A stretch of 40,996 nucleotides of DNA from JBLHKE01 sp047619485 (GCA_047619485.1 JBLHKE010000003.1:1-40996); one strand, 5' to 3'; shown: positions 20,801 through 27,869, numbered from the stretch's first letter. Notes: a model not told the origin generated them from the sequence alone. A program made the numbers and translations.

Positions 20801-23800
20801 AAGAAGTGGAAATCCTCAGCAACTGGAACGACACCGACACCAACTACCCGAAAGACAAGCCGCTCCACCAGTTCATCACCGAACAGGCGCGCAAGACCCC
20901 GCAATCCGTCGCCGTCCGTTGCGGCGCGATGCTACTCACCTACGCCGAACTAGACGCCCTCTCCAACGGCCTCGCCCAACAGCTGCGCGACTCCGGCGTC
21001 ACGACCGATGTCCCGGTCGCCCTCCTAGTCGAACGCTCCACCGACATGGTCGTCGGCGCACTCGGCATCCTCAAAGCCGGCGGTTGCTACATCCCGATGG
21101 ATCCCGAGTACCCATCGGGGCGCCTCCAGCAGATGCTCGACGACGCACAGCCGCACTCCATCGTCACCAACAAGGAACTCGCTGACACATCACCAGACAC
21201 GCTGAAGAAATTCCTGGTCGAAGATAGCGGCAGCGCCGATTGGGCACCCGACGCCCCAGACGGGTTCACCACCGAGTCCCTCGCCTATATTATCTACACC
21301 TCAGGCTCTACCGGCACCCCTAAAGGCGTCGAGATCCCACACCGCGCTGCCGTCAACTTCCTCACCTCGATGCGCCGCACGCCCGGACTCACCCAGGTCG
21401 ACAAGCTGCTCGCCGTCACCACGCTCAGCTTCGACATCTCCGTGCTGGAAATTTTCCTCCCACTGATGACCGGGGCCGAAGTCGTCGTCGCCACCCGCTC
21501 CGAAGCACGCGACGGCCGTCGCCTCGCTGGTCTCATCGAGCAGAAAGGCATCACCGTCATGCAGGCCACTCCAGCCACCTGGGAACTCCTCCTAGCCTCA
21601 GGCTGGGAAGGGAAAAACGACCTGCGGATCTTCTGCGGTGGCGAAGCCCTACCGCGCAAACTCGCCAACCTACTCACGGACTCCGCCTCGGAGGTCTGGA
21701 ACCTCTACGGCCCGACCGAGACCACCGTCTGGTCGGCCGCCGAGCACATCGTGAAATCCGACAATTCCCCGGTGCTAGTCGGCAGACCGATCGCCAACAC
21801 ACAGGCCTACATCCTCGACCACAACCTCCACCCGGTCCCAGCAGGATTCGCCGGTGACCTCTACCTAGGCGGCGACGGCCTAGCCCGCGGCTACCACAAA
21901 CGCCCAGACCTCACAGACGAACGGTTTATCGCCATCGAACTCCCCGACGGCACCAGCCACCGCGTCTACAACACCGGCGATCTCGCCCGCTGGACCCGCG
22001 ACGGAAAAATCGAATGCTTAGGTCGCAGCGATTTCCAGATCAAACTCCGCGGCGTGCGCATCGAACTCGGCGACATCGAGTCCCAACTCACCGGACACAG
22101 CGCGATCCAGAACACCGTCGTCACCAAACGCGACGACCTCCCCGGGGGCGAAGCCCTGGTCGCCTACCTAATCACTGACAGAGAGGCCGACGAAGGATTC
22201 ACCAACGAACTCCGAGCATTCCTAAAAGAACGTCTCCCTGAATCAATGGTGCCGGCATTCTTCGTCAAACTCGACGAGTTCCCGCTTACGCCGAACAACA
22301 AGACCGATCGCCTAAAGCTCCCGGCGCCAACCTTCTCAGGCTCCACCGGCGACCAGATCCAACCCCAGACAGCCAGCGAGCAAGTTCTGTGGGAGATCTT
22401 CAATGAAAACTTCGCCCCGCAGCCAGTCGGCATCCGCGACAACTTCTTCGAACTCGGCGGCGACTCCCTCATGGCCGTGCGCATCCTGGCCAAGGTCAGC
22501 GACGCCTTCAACCGCGACGTCCCGGTCGACGCATTCCTGCGCAACCCGACCATCGAACAGCTCGGCCGCTTTCTCCACCAGCCAGCCCCGGCCAAAAGCG
22601 AAACCTCGCCAGCCAGCAGCGGCGGCAATTTCGAAGGCGACCACCTCGACATCGAGTTCGTCGAAGCCGGCCAGACGCCCGACGTCAAAGTCGATGCAAT
22701 CGCCCTCGCCTACATCCCCGACGCATTCCTGGCGATGACCGGCATGGATCGCGAGCAGATCGCACGCGACATCTTCCACCACCAGCCACGCCTCAGCCAG
22801 CGCTACGAGACGCCATTCGGCAACATCGGCCTCGTCGTGCTCCCCCACTTCGAGATCGACCTCTACAAGAACACTGAGGGGCTCAAAGAGAGCACCCTAA
22901 CCGCGCTCAAACTTGGATCCACCCTAGGCGCAAAGACGGTCTCCCTCACCGGCCTCATCCCGAGCGCAACCAACGACGGCCTCGACATCTGCCGCTGGAT
23001 AAACGGCACCCAAGACCTCCCCATCATCACCACCGGCGACGCCACCCGCACAGCAACCGTGATCAAATCCGTCGAAGGTATCCTTGCCACTGCCGAGAAG
23101 AAGATCGAAGAACAACACGTCGCCTTCGTAGGTCTCGGCAGCATCGGCCGAGGCACCCTCGACCTCATGCTCGAGGTCATAGGGCAACCAAAGGCCATCA
23201 CCCTCTGCGACTTCTACGGCAAGAATGCCCAGCTCGAAACTCTACGCGACCAGCTACTGCTCAGCGGCTACGAGGGCGAGATCACCATCGCCAAAGCAAA
23301 CGGCGGCCTCCCAGAAGAAGTCTACGCCGCGAGCCTAATCATCGGTGCGACCAGCGTCCCAGGTATCATCGATGTCGCGAAGCTCAAGCCGGGCACGCTT
23401 CTGGTAGACTACAGTTTCCCGAATGCCTTCAATCCGATCGAGGCCATCCAGCGGCTAGAAAAAGACGGCGACATCCTCTTCACTACCGGTGGCCAACTCA
23501 CCCTACCAGAGGAGATCAAGGAGACCCTCTACCTGCCAGACAGCGTCCAGAGCCTCATCGAGTCGTTCGATCCGAACCACCTCCAGAGCCTGCTGGGCAG
23601 AAATCCAAACGAGATCACTGGCTGCGTCTTGGCCTGCCTTCTCACCGGCATGGCGGAGGAAGTCAAGGTCACCCTCGGCCCGGTGAAGAGCGAGGACTCG
23701 CTCGCCCATTACAGGCATCTAGATAAACTCGGAATCCAACCGGGTGCCCTCGGCGTGGATGGTTATTTTCTAAGTTCGACCATCCTAGATAACTTTAGAG

Positions 23801-23826
23801 AACACCATCCGTCTAGGGTCTTGTAA
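11842..23826 (+). CDS. Hybrid highly reducing PKS-NRPS with a C-terminal acyl-ACP-reductase-like (AAR) domain
   Basis: A 3994-residue megasynthase. KS: Cys179, His314, His354. AT: Ser630 in GHSVGE, with YAFH at 730-733 pointing to malonyl-CoA. DH: His929 and Asp1093. C-methyltransferase: LEVGAGTG at 1407-1414. A structural KR half follows at about 1620-1790. ER: HAGTGGVGMAA at 1955-1965. KR: TGGASGFG at 2159-2166, Ser2288, Tyr2301, with an LDD motif (B-type). ACP: GLDSL, Ser2462. C: HHIVSDA at 2665-2671, with Ala for the usual Gly. A: YTSGSTGTPKG at 3152-3162; specificity residues read by alignment to GrsA are D-I-L-Q-F-G-L-V-W-K, close to the glycine code. PCP: GGDSL, Ser3542. Residues about 3605-3975 resemble cyanobacterial AAR: TTGDATRTATV, NAD(P) motif GLGSIG at 3764-3769, and CVLACLLTG with Cys3932 where the AAR catalytic Cys lies. 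There is no thioesterase or standard R domain. Proposed role: an iterative reduced, methylated acyl chain joined to glycine and released as an aldehyde (inference). The KS motif at residue 9 supports the start. Confidence 0.93.
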   Translation: MTQTATQEPLAIVGIGCRMPGGVTDTESFWNLLVEEKSGIREVPEDRWDIDRYYHPDAAVPKKMITKWGGFVDGVDQFDPQFFGISPREALRMDPQQRWLLECAWEAIEDAGTRPETLRGTNTGCFVGIASNEYGSIQMSGERDIDVHTNSGGTLSIASNRISYLFDLKGPSASVDTACSSALVAVNLACKSIWSGDSAQALAGGVNALLMPDASIGFSKASMLSPSGQCFAFDSRANGYVRGEGAGMLLIKPLAQAQKDGDRVYAVIRASVINQDGNTSSMTVPGEDSQAEMLRMAYKQAGFSPSRVCYMEAHGTGTPVGDPIETRALGKVLCEGRPDGEKCVIGSVKSNIGHLESGSGVAGLIKAAMVLHKSQIPKNLNYENPNPNIPFEDLKLRVPTKLEPLPRQGDLPPITAVNSFGFGGTNAHIVLEEAPAPTHKPAPKTKAERPFILPVSANTEGPLKAYANRYRAFLKDSEASIADICASAATRKSHQEERMVVIGSDRAELRSLLKKTFTESKRPEGCLTGHPTVAHKDIVFVFTGQGAQWWAMGQQLLKREPVFLDTIEKIDAEIRKHADWSLIEEMTRGKQDSNINKTNIAQPAIFALQVALAALWKSWGVTPAKVVGHSVGEVAAAYVAGIYSLEDAVKVIVHRSRLQETTGGTGRMVAVGISPTEAREYIGDHGARVQVAVINSPSMVTIAGDSDALEPIVEKIEADKKFLRWLRIDYAFHTHQMEPIKDALLEALADIQPQNAAVPYYSTVTGDRFHGSELDANYWWRNVREAVLFAPAIDKLARGGAQLFLELGPHPALQSSITDCLSAADKKGTVLGSLKRKSDESTEMLRNLAGLYFEGAEIDWNAVNQSGGDFVRLPSYPWQHESYWLECDKSRRHRLAKIVHPLLGLRTPAPDPTWEFHLEPTYFNYLDDHRFWDSIVFPGAGYGEMGLAIAKNLFPEDNYVVEELVTKKALFVSDKKVPQVRVVFDEKTKNYQVFSTTDDGKQWDLNAEGRLQKLAHEEIVNADLAQLREGLEDHYTHEQYYDEYAAAGYQFGPNFQHLENVWRTMDRALAEIIVPDQIRDTAADYHIHPAVLDATFHAVKGAQKVPADAKPSEHFYLPAAIRRIQLHVDTVPNHLWTHATIIQRTPDSLLSDIEVFDNDGNRVADILGFRVDRVEQKDEATEELENSFYQFSWEPSWLRGSRAEGSANIAATNDITDLVSDAVTEVYQEYDTVTCLKDYAPKADALGCRAVEHAYQDLGWKPQPGDEFTTNELISQLGIVDEHRRLVAAQLRYLALDGVLESLGDKGWKVLSTPEKIDLPAALDALRAEFPQYNADTDLFQLAWLKLGDVLSGELDPLEVLFPGGSSEKLEAFYVKGADFPSNNALIPRAIEKAIAALPERRSLRVLEVGAGTGSLTERVLPVLPADRTEFTFTDNGPAFIAAAKSRFADYKFVDYSTFDIEKPVEDQKVNANGYDLILATNVVHATSDLKNTLGVLKDTLAPDGMLMFLEVTKARVGLDLVFGLLKGWWQYTDTDLRPESALLNRDQWENLLRDCDFTDVGSFVNTPNPADAAQTIFIARKADTPVCQEDATGDNRNPDTPPQSDGEANTDIPAEPTTIIFGDQTGFSEKLAAQLPGKVLHATTHDDIAEVLTKAENPTQIIHTAALNHPLSETSSAEALANSQAFSTLHLLHLTQALAAADLTPTVTILTRGANSTAADEPVARIASAPIVGFARVARGEHPESVWTLIDLDPAGDENELSDLLAELALIDGETEIAYRNGRRLANRLHQILTKDMPVRTRDAVATDSQYRLQIDTPGILTNLSLNETSRREPGPGEIEISVKAGGINFRDVMKALGMYPGNPIDVRWFGDDFSGTIVRVGEGVHDLKPGDNVAGMAPYCFRAYVTVNRHMVFRKPEHISFVEAATLPTVFLTTHYALNHLAHMRKGERVLIHAGTGGVGMAAIQIAQEAGAEIFSTAGTPEKRWLLKEMGVQHVMDSRSLNFADEVMAITDGEGVDIVLNSLAGDFIPKNFSVLRTFGRFLEIGKIDIYSNSKIGLEPLRNNISFHVIDLAQHLESRPEFVAEMMAEMAAKFEAKTYKPLPHKVFPITEVVEAFRFMAQGKHIGKNVLDFDQPVIDIAPSTEPENFFKSDASYLITGGASGFGFELAVWMAAHGAKNIVLLSRSGPRDEHVKEGIAKLRADGITVTDARGDVTNGKDIRRVINSIDQPLKGIIHGAMVLDDDFLIDLDEERFNKVVHPKMLGAWHLHHATIEAGAELDHFISFSSFSAVIGAVKQANYNAGNFFLDTLAHHRQALGLPALTINWGALTGAGFVERNEKTAAYLEKLGMKAYSMEDTMWVMEQILPKNPTRVAASRVDWTALVKLSPNLQSSKVHAPVALKKEDGEGSGGSVRPSILGAAPEQRIGLMVNFIAEQVAGVFGTEVSKIDRDTPLTNIGLDSLMAIELMNRIESSLGLSIPMGLVLNGPNIKELSEPILEMLEASDDGTTSSAGTVVAVNDGSIRVERSEEELMEFPLSEGQRALWFINQLAPDSSAYNLVFSSKIKPLVDVDVMSKAFGSLFERHPMLDVSFTTNDAGEPVQVVHKGRSIDFREHDATDLSEEELKERVVEHAEKPFNLKTGPVIRLELFKVDDSAHVCALAVHHIVSDAWSIALLMNDLIETYFSMKAGKEPSLEPLDYRYQDFVDWQQRKLASPAAADLAAYWQDNLAGAPAQIDLPTDHPRPAIQSFEGATASFKLDDKLSAQISHLTNEQNVTLYNTLLSAFNLAIHRYCNQDDIVVGCPMAGRNQSEFGKIIGYFTNAVPLRSQIDADTTFIDLLKSTSLATNGALEHQEYPMARIVDDLKLPRDPSRSPLFQVSFAMERVPGIDEQGIALFLIGTGGHQFRVGDITVESIDLSLRQAPFEITLVVEEAGGHIYGAWHYNCDLFDAETIDHLSALFEQVLRQVVTEPSQKIANINLLSKEEEVEILSNWNDTDTNYPKDKPLHQFITEQARKTPQSVAVRCGAMLLTYAELDALSNGLAQQLRDSGVTTDVPVALLVERSTDMVVGALGILKAGGCYIPMDPEYPSGRLQQMLDDAQPHSIVTNKELADTSPDTLKKFLVEDSGSADWAPDAPDGFTTESLAYIIYTSGSTGTPKGVEIPHRAAVNFLTSMRRTPGLTQVDKLLAVTTLSFDISVLEIFLPLMTGAEVVVATRSEARDGRRLAGLIEQKGITVMQATPATWELLLASGWEGKNDLRIFCGGEALPRKLANLLTDSASEVWNLYGPTETTVWSAAEHIVKSDNSPVLVGRPIANTQAYILDHNLHPVPAGFAGDLYLGGDGLARGYHKRPDLTDERFIAIELPDGTSHRVYNTGDLARWTRDGKIECLGRSDFQIKLRGVRIELGDIESQLTGHSAIQNTVVTKRDDLPGGEALVAYLITDREADEGFTNELRAFLKERLPESMVPAFFVKLDEFPLTPNNKTDRLKLPAPTFSGSTGDQIQPQTASEQVLWEIFNENFAPQPVGIRDNFFELGGDSLMAVRILAKVSDAFNRDVPVDAFLRNPTIEQLGRFLHQPAPAKSETSPASSGGNFEGDHLDIEFVEAGQTPDVKVDAIALAYIPDAFLAMTGMDREQIARDIFHHQPRLSQRYETPFGNIGLVVLPHFEIDLYKNTEGLKESTLTALKLGSTLGAKTVSLTGLIPSATNDGLDICRWINGTQDLPIITTGDATRTATVIKSVEGILATAEKKIEEQHVAFVGLGSIGRGTLDLMLEVIGQPKAITLCDFYGKNAQLETLRDQLLLSGYEGEITIAKANGGLPEEVYAASLIIGATSVPGIIDVAKLKPGTLLVDYSFPNAFNPIEAIQRLEKDGDILFTTGGQLTLPEEIKETLYLPDSVQSLIESFDPNHLQSLLGRNPNEITGCVLACLLTGMAEEVKVTLGPVKSEDSLAHYRHLDKLGIQPGALGVDGYFLSSTILDNFREHHPSRVL

Positions 23827-23886
23827 GGATTTACCCATTTCCTTACATAGAGATAAAGCGAACAGCGCAAACCAACCAATCTCGAT

Positions 23887-25218
23887 ATGTGGCTATTGTC
23901 GGCTTTGAGAAATGCTCGAGTGATCCAGAAGCGATCAAGCTGGGATCGCCAACAGGTCATCGCCTACCAGAAAGAGCAGTTTCGAGACCTGATGTGCTAC
24001 GTGTGGAAGGAATCGCCATTCTACCACGAGCTCTACTCAGACCATGGCATCCGCGAAGCCGACCTGACCCAGCTATCTCCGCAGGATCTCCCCATCATCA
24101 CCAAGGAGATCCTGATGGAGAACTTCGACCGCATCTCAAAGAACCCAGCCCTGCGGCGTGATCCGATCGAAGCTTGGATCCATGCTGGCAGTTCGCCAAT
24201 CTACGCCAAGCAGTTCTTAATACTCCACACGTCTGGCACTTCGGGAACCCTGGGGATCTTCGCGTATGACAAGCACGCATGGGGCCGCATGCGCGGCGTC
24301 ACAACCAGGGCGGGCTCCGCCCGCATCAATCCGTTCAACCGTGTCCGCCTTGCTTACTACGGAGCTACACACGGTCGCTTCGCCGGGGTGACCTCCTGTC
24401 GAACCCTGCCGAAATCGCTTTGCAGGGTACAGCTATGTTCGATCCTCGATCCGATGGCAACGACGATCGAGACTCTGAATGACTTCCAACCAGAAAATCT
24501 CTTTGGCTATGCCAGCGGCATCCAAGAGTTGGCGCTTTCGGCGCTCGCCGGAAAATTGCGCATCGAGCCCAGTTTCGTTACCACCAGCGGCGAGCCGCTA
24601 ACCGACCAGGCGATTGCGACGATCGAAGAAGCTTGGGGCATCAAGCCGACCAACGCCTACGGCACAAGTGAGTCGATCTGCCTCGGGATCCAGTCACCGG
24701 GTCTGGATCACATCACGCTGATGGAGGACGAGAACCTCATCGAGATCCTCGACAAGAACGACCGACCCGCAGCCCCGGGCGAGAGTGGGCGAATGATCAT
24801 CACCGCTCTCTACAACCGGGCGATCCCCGTAGTCCGATACGATCTACATGACTACGTCACCCGGGGAGAGCGCGAGGAGAGCGAGCGCTTCGATAATATT
24901 CTCCGGGTCGAAGGTCGCGCGAACGACGCGCTCCCTATCACTCTACGTGACGGGACGACGGACAAGATCCACCCGGTGGTACTCAGCGAATTCTTCGTAC
25001 CGGGTGCGCGCAAGTTCCAGTTCGTCGCCAACTCCGCGACCGATGTGAAAATCAAATATGTCTCGGAGACAGACATGGACTCCCAGATCCTTGAGGAGTT
25101 CGGTAGGATCCTCACGCTGAAAGGCGCTGAGACCGCAACGAAAACCACCGCAAAACGAGTAGCGGAGCTGCCCGCCGATCAGTCTACTGGCAAACACCGC
25201 TTGGTTCTCCTATCTTAA
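23887..25218 (+). CDS. PaaK/CapK-like adenylate-forming ligase
   Basis: A 443-residue protein of the phenylacetate-CoA-ligase/coenzyme-F390-synthetase type. It has the P-loop-like HTSGTSGTLGIF (about 114-125), the region FGYASGIQELA, the adenylate motif YGTSES (about 258-263), RYDLHDYV and a hinge-like 'VEGRANDALPI', with a small C-terminal domain after it. The family activates aryl or other carboxylic acids as acyl-AMP and often passes them to CoA or another thiol. It starts 60 bases after the PKS-NRPS stop on the same strand, so co-transcription is likely. It could supply an activated starter or a side-chain acid, or modify a product carboxylate; the substrate cannot be read from sequence. 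Confidence 0.82.
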   Translation: MWLLSALRNARVIQKRSSWDRQQVIAYQKEQFRDLMCYVWKESPFYHELYSDHGIREADLTQLSPQDLPIITKEILMENFDRISKNPALRRDPIEAWIHAGSSPIYAKQFLILHTSGTSGTLGIFAYDKHAWGRMRGVTTRAGSARINPFNRVRLAYYGATHGRFAGVTSCRTLPKSLCRVQLCSILDPMATTIETLNDFQPENLFGYASGIQELALSALAGKLRIEPSFVTTSGEPLTDQAIATIEEAWGIKPTNAYGTSESICLGIQSPGLDHITLMEDENLIEILDKNDRPAAPGESGRMIITALYNRAIPVVRYDLHDYVTRGEREESERFDNILRVEGRANDALPITLRDGTTDKIHPVVLSEFFVPGARKFQFVANSATDVKIKYVSETDMDSQILEEFGRILTLKGAETATKTTAKRVAELPADQSTGKHRLVLLS

Positions 25219-25251
25219 TAAGACTGAACCTCACGCCCTCCGAATACAAAT

Positions 25252-25285
25252 CCGGCAAATTGCCGGTGGAGCCACTTGTGGTTCC
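25252..25285. terminator. Paired hairpins between convergent genes
   Basis: CCGGCAAATTGCCGG at 25252-25266 is a 15-base palindrome (7-bp arms). Directly next to it GGAGCCAC-TT-GTGGTTCC (about 25268-25285) forms a second imperfect hairpin, followed by AGGAAAAACC. The site lies between the stop codons of the ligase (+) and the dipeptidase (-), where a bidirectional terminator is expected. No long T-run is present on either strand, so this is a weak call. Confidence 0.3.
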
Positions 25286-25314
25286 AGGAAAAACCAAGCT
25301 AATCTAACGCGGCT

Positions 25315-26541
25315 CTACCCCGGTAGGTTCTCTTCGAAGAACCGGACTGCATTCCCCCCAAGAACTAATTTGATGTGCTCCTCCGAGAGGCCGGAATCGA
25401 GCAGCTTTTGGGTGATTTGCGGCCAGCCAGCCGCGTCGATCACCGTCTTCACGGCCCCGTCAAAATCTGATCCTAGCGCCACGTGGCGAGCCCCTTCGAG
25501 CCCGGCGTCGTCCAGCAGCGCAATGACGTAGTTGACGGTCTCAACGATCGCATCGACATCCGCCCTCGCGAGGGCGGGCTTGAAGAAGCTCACACCGATG
25601 AGGCCGCAACCCTGCGCCACCCCGATCGCCTGGCGGTCGAGGATGTTCCGCTGGTGGTCATGAGCGCCGCGGACGCCTGTGTGGGAGACGATCAGCGGCC
25701 TGCTTAGCTCGCCTGCCGCATGCATGGCGAATACGTCGTCGATAGCAGCTTCTGAGGCGTGGGAGAGATCGATGGTGATCGCCTGTGCCTCGAGTTGCTT
25801 ACACAGTTCGCGTCCGGCCGCCGACAGCCCGCGCCTTCTCCAGCCGTGCCCCGAGTCGGCGAATCGATTGTCATTGAAGTGCGCGAGCCCGAGCACACGG
25901 AAGCCATTGTCCGCCAGCCACGCGACGTTGATCCCGTCGCGCAGGGCGTGAGCGCCTTCGAGCCCGAGCATGATTCCGATCACAGCTTCACCGGCATTCC
26001 TACGTCGAACGATATTGGCGAGTTCTTCTCTTGTGCGAATCAGGACGAGTTCGCCGTCCGAATTCGCGACCCACTGCCGCGCTCTCTTCAACTGTAGGCG
26101 GGCCCTCGACGCGGTCTTGAACCAGCGGTCCGGCCGCTCGATAGAAATCATCGATCTCCAGAAAAACAGGTCGGTGAAAAATAGCCGTGGGGCGCGCTTC
26201 GATAGTACCAACTTGGTCGGCACCGTGACGAACTGCAGCCCGACGCCACCCTCGCGTAGGCGCGGCAGATCGACATGTCCGCGCCGGTGGCGCTTGTTTA
26301 AATCTCGGGTCCACAGACAGATGTCGGCATGCAGATCGACGACAATCGAGCCCTCGTGAAGCGCGGCAGCCTCCGCGGTGATTTCAACCGGATCAATCGA
26401 TGCGACGGGATTGAGGCTCCGGTCGAGAATCCAGAACCCGACCGTCCAGGAAGCGACGAAGACGCCAAGGATCGGCCATCCGCACCAGATCAGTCCGAGC
26501 CCGGCCAGCCCAACAGCCGCTCTAGTTATCCAGGAACCCAT
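25315..26541 (-). CDS. Membrane dipeptidase, peptidase family M19
   Basis: A 408-residue protein with an N-terminal hydrophobic anchor (about 8-37), then the M19 (renal dipeptidase) fold: metal ligands in VDLHADI (His71, Asp73), LGLEGAHAL (bridging Glu), ITIDLSHAS, SHTGVRG and LGSDFDGAV. Family members are zinc enzymes that hydrolyse dipeptides, including those with a D- or dehydro-residue, and some act on beta-lactams. The N-terminal segment would place the active site outside the cytoplasm. It follows the desaturase gene at 26616 by 74 bases on the same strand. Within this cluster it might trim a glycyl amide of the product or act in self-protection, as M19 enzymes do processing in fungal epidithiodiketopiperazine clusters (GliJ); it could equally be housekeeping. 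Confidence 0.88.
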   Translation of the reverse strand: MGSWITRAAVGLAGLGLIWCGWPILGVFVASWTVGFWILDRSLNPVASIDPVEITAEAAALHEGSIVVDLHADICLWTRDLNKRHRRGHVDLPRLREGGVGLQFVTVPTKLVLSKRAPRLFFTDLFFWRSMISIERPDRWFKTASRARLQLKRARQWVANSDGELVLIRTREELANIVRRRNAGEAVIGIMLGLEGAHALRDGINVAWLADNGFRVLGLAHFNDNRFADSGHGWRRRGLSAAGRELCKQLEAQAITIDLSHASEAAIDDVFAMHAAGELSRPLIVSHTGVRGAHDHQRNILDRQAIGVAQGCGLIGVSFFKPALARADVDAIVETVNYVIALLDDAGLEGARHVALGSDFDGAVKTVIDAAGWPQITQKLLDSGLSEEHIKLVLGGNAVRFFEENLPG

Positions 26542-26615
26542 AGTTCAAATCAAAGTTCACGCGGGAGTAGCGATCGGAGCGAAGCCCCGGCCACCGCGCT
26601 TGTCCGAGAGTCAAA

Positions 26616-27581
26616 TCATTCGACCGCCTTGGCGACTGCGACATCCCCCCACTGTTTCCCGACGCGTGGATCCGATAGCTTGCGGAGGAGATCGACGAAG
26701 GCGGTGCGGTAGTTGGGGAATGGTGCCGTGTCCCCCTCGTCCACCGGCTCCAACAGCTCGGTGTAACCAGGTAGCTCATAGTGGGCGAGCCCGGCCTTGA
26801 TGTGGTGGATGCCGTGCAGGGGCTCGTGCAACAGGGCGAGAGAGACGAAGCGCCCGCACCATGAGTCGGCGATGATGCTGCGCGTCGCGCTCCGTGCCTC
26901 ATTGCCGCTCAGGCCGACATGTTCGATGTACTTTCGCCAGCTCTGCAAATTGCCTGCGATGAAAGCCGGGATGAAAAAGTTCCACCAGAACCACGGCCAC
27001 AGTTCGAAGCGGATGACGCAGGTCATCGCCACACACCAAAACACGACCATGAATGCGAGCTCTCTCCAGATTTGCCTGCGGACTTTCGCATTCCGAAATC
27101 CGCCGGACCGGGCGAAGAACGCACGCCAGAACAGAAACGGTGTGTAGAACAGCCCGAAATTGAGTTCGAGAAATGCTGCGAGGCGCCGCCCCCACAGAGG
27201 TGCTTCGACTTTGACGAAGGGCCATAGTTCGACATCCTTCTCGGTGGCGAGATGCATGTGGTGCGACTGGTGCAGCACGCGGTACTTTGTAAAGCTCAGG
27301 AAGCTCACCATCCCCATGATGATCCCGTTGATATTGTTCAGCCGGCGGTTCTTGCGCAGCAGGCCGTGGGAGGCCTCGTGGAACGCGATCAGATAGGCGT
27401 GCATCAGGTGGCTGGCAAGAAGCGCGAGCGGCACCGTAAGCCAGATCCACCCCTTGGCGACACTGATGCCCAGCACTAGCTGAGTCACATAGAAAATGAC
27501 CGAGACTAGGGGGAATGCGGCTCGGCTGGCCCATGGGATGTAGTAGGCAGGAGGGGTCTGGGACGACACTGGTGATACCAT
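26616..27581 (-). CDS. Membrane fatty-acid desaturase (copy 1)
   Basis: A 321-residue integral membrane di-iron desaturase/hydroxylase with three histidine boxes: HEASH after HLMHAYLIAF, HQSHHMHL, and HEPLHGIHH. Hydrophobic segments flank boxes 1 and 2 and lie between boxes 2 and 3. The family uses O2 and electrons to dehydrogenate or hydroxylate acyl chains. An in-frame ATG at 27650 would add 23 polar residues. I chose 27581 because it gives exactly the length of its paralog at 32368-33333 and aligns the two N-termini (..PW.S..AFP.V). It probably forms an operon with the dipeptidase downstream. It may act on the polyketide chain while carrier-bound, or on membrane lipid. Confidence 0.85.
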   Translation of the reverse strand: MVSPVSSQTPPAYYIPWASRAAFPLVSVIFYVTQLVLGISVAKGWIWLTVPLALLASHLMHAYLIAFHEASHGLLRKNRRLNNINGIIMGMVSFLSFTKYRVLHQSHHMHLATEKDVELWPFVKVEAPLWGRRLAAFLELNFGLFYTPFLFWRAFFARSGGFRNAKVRRQIWRELAFMVVFWCVAMTCVIRFELWPWFWWNFFIPAFIAGNLQSWRKYIEHVGLSGNEARSATRSIIADSWCGRFVSLALLHEPLHGIHHIKAGLAHYELPGYTELLEPVDEGDTAPFPNYRTAFVDLLRKLSDPRVGKQWGDVAVAKAVE

Positions 27582-27724
27582 GCTAGCGGGTTGGGCAGAC
27601 GGCTGAGACACTTGATTGTGAGGGGTGGATTTGGAAGGAGAGAGGCGCATTGTCCGGAGTGCAGGAGGCGCGCCATCCTAGCTCTAGCAGATGAAATTGT
27701 CGAGGAGAGATGGCTTGGCTCGCG

Positions 27725-27742
27725 CGCGGGGAATTTTCCGCG
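27725..27742. promoter_or_regulatory. Imperfect palindrome between divergent genes
   Basis: CGCGGGGAATTTTCCGCG reads the same on the other strand at 14 of 18 positions. It lies in the 288-base space between the desaturase (-) and the transporter (+), where an operator would be expected. No further gene is visible in that space. No family of regulator is recognised; this is inference from symmetry and position only. Confidence 0.2.
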
Positions 27743-27869
27743 ATGATCCACCTAGATGCAAAGTGCATGAGCACCCGCCGCCCAAGTTTTCCCAACACCC
27801 GAAGTCGTCGCATCTTGCATCGCGCCGAGAGCAGTTTCACAGTCGGTCTCCCCGCCTAAGCACCAACCG

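Noticed and set aside
22640..23826. Standard thioester-reductase or thioesterase release domain at the megasynthase end
   Set aside because: There is no LTGATGFLG-type start and no GxSxG nucleophile motif; the pattern fits AAR instead.
23823..23846. 7-bp hairpin (GTAAGGA/TCCTTAC) over the PKS-NRPS stop codon as a terminator
   Set aside because: The stem is short and AT-containing, has no T-run, and the ligase gene follows at 60 bases on the same strand.
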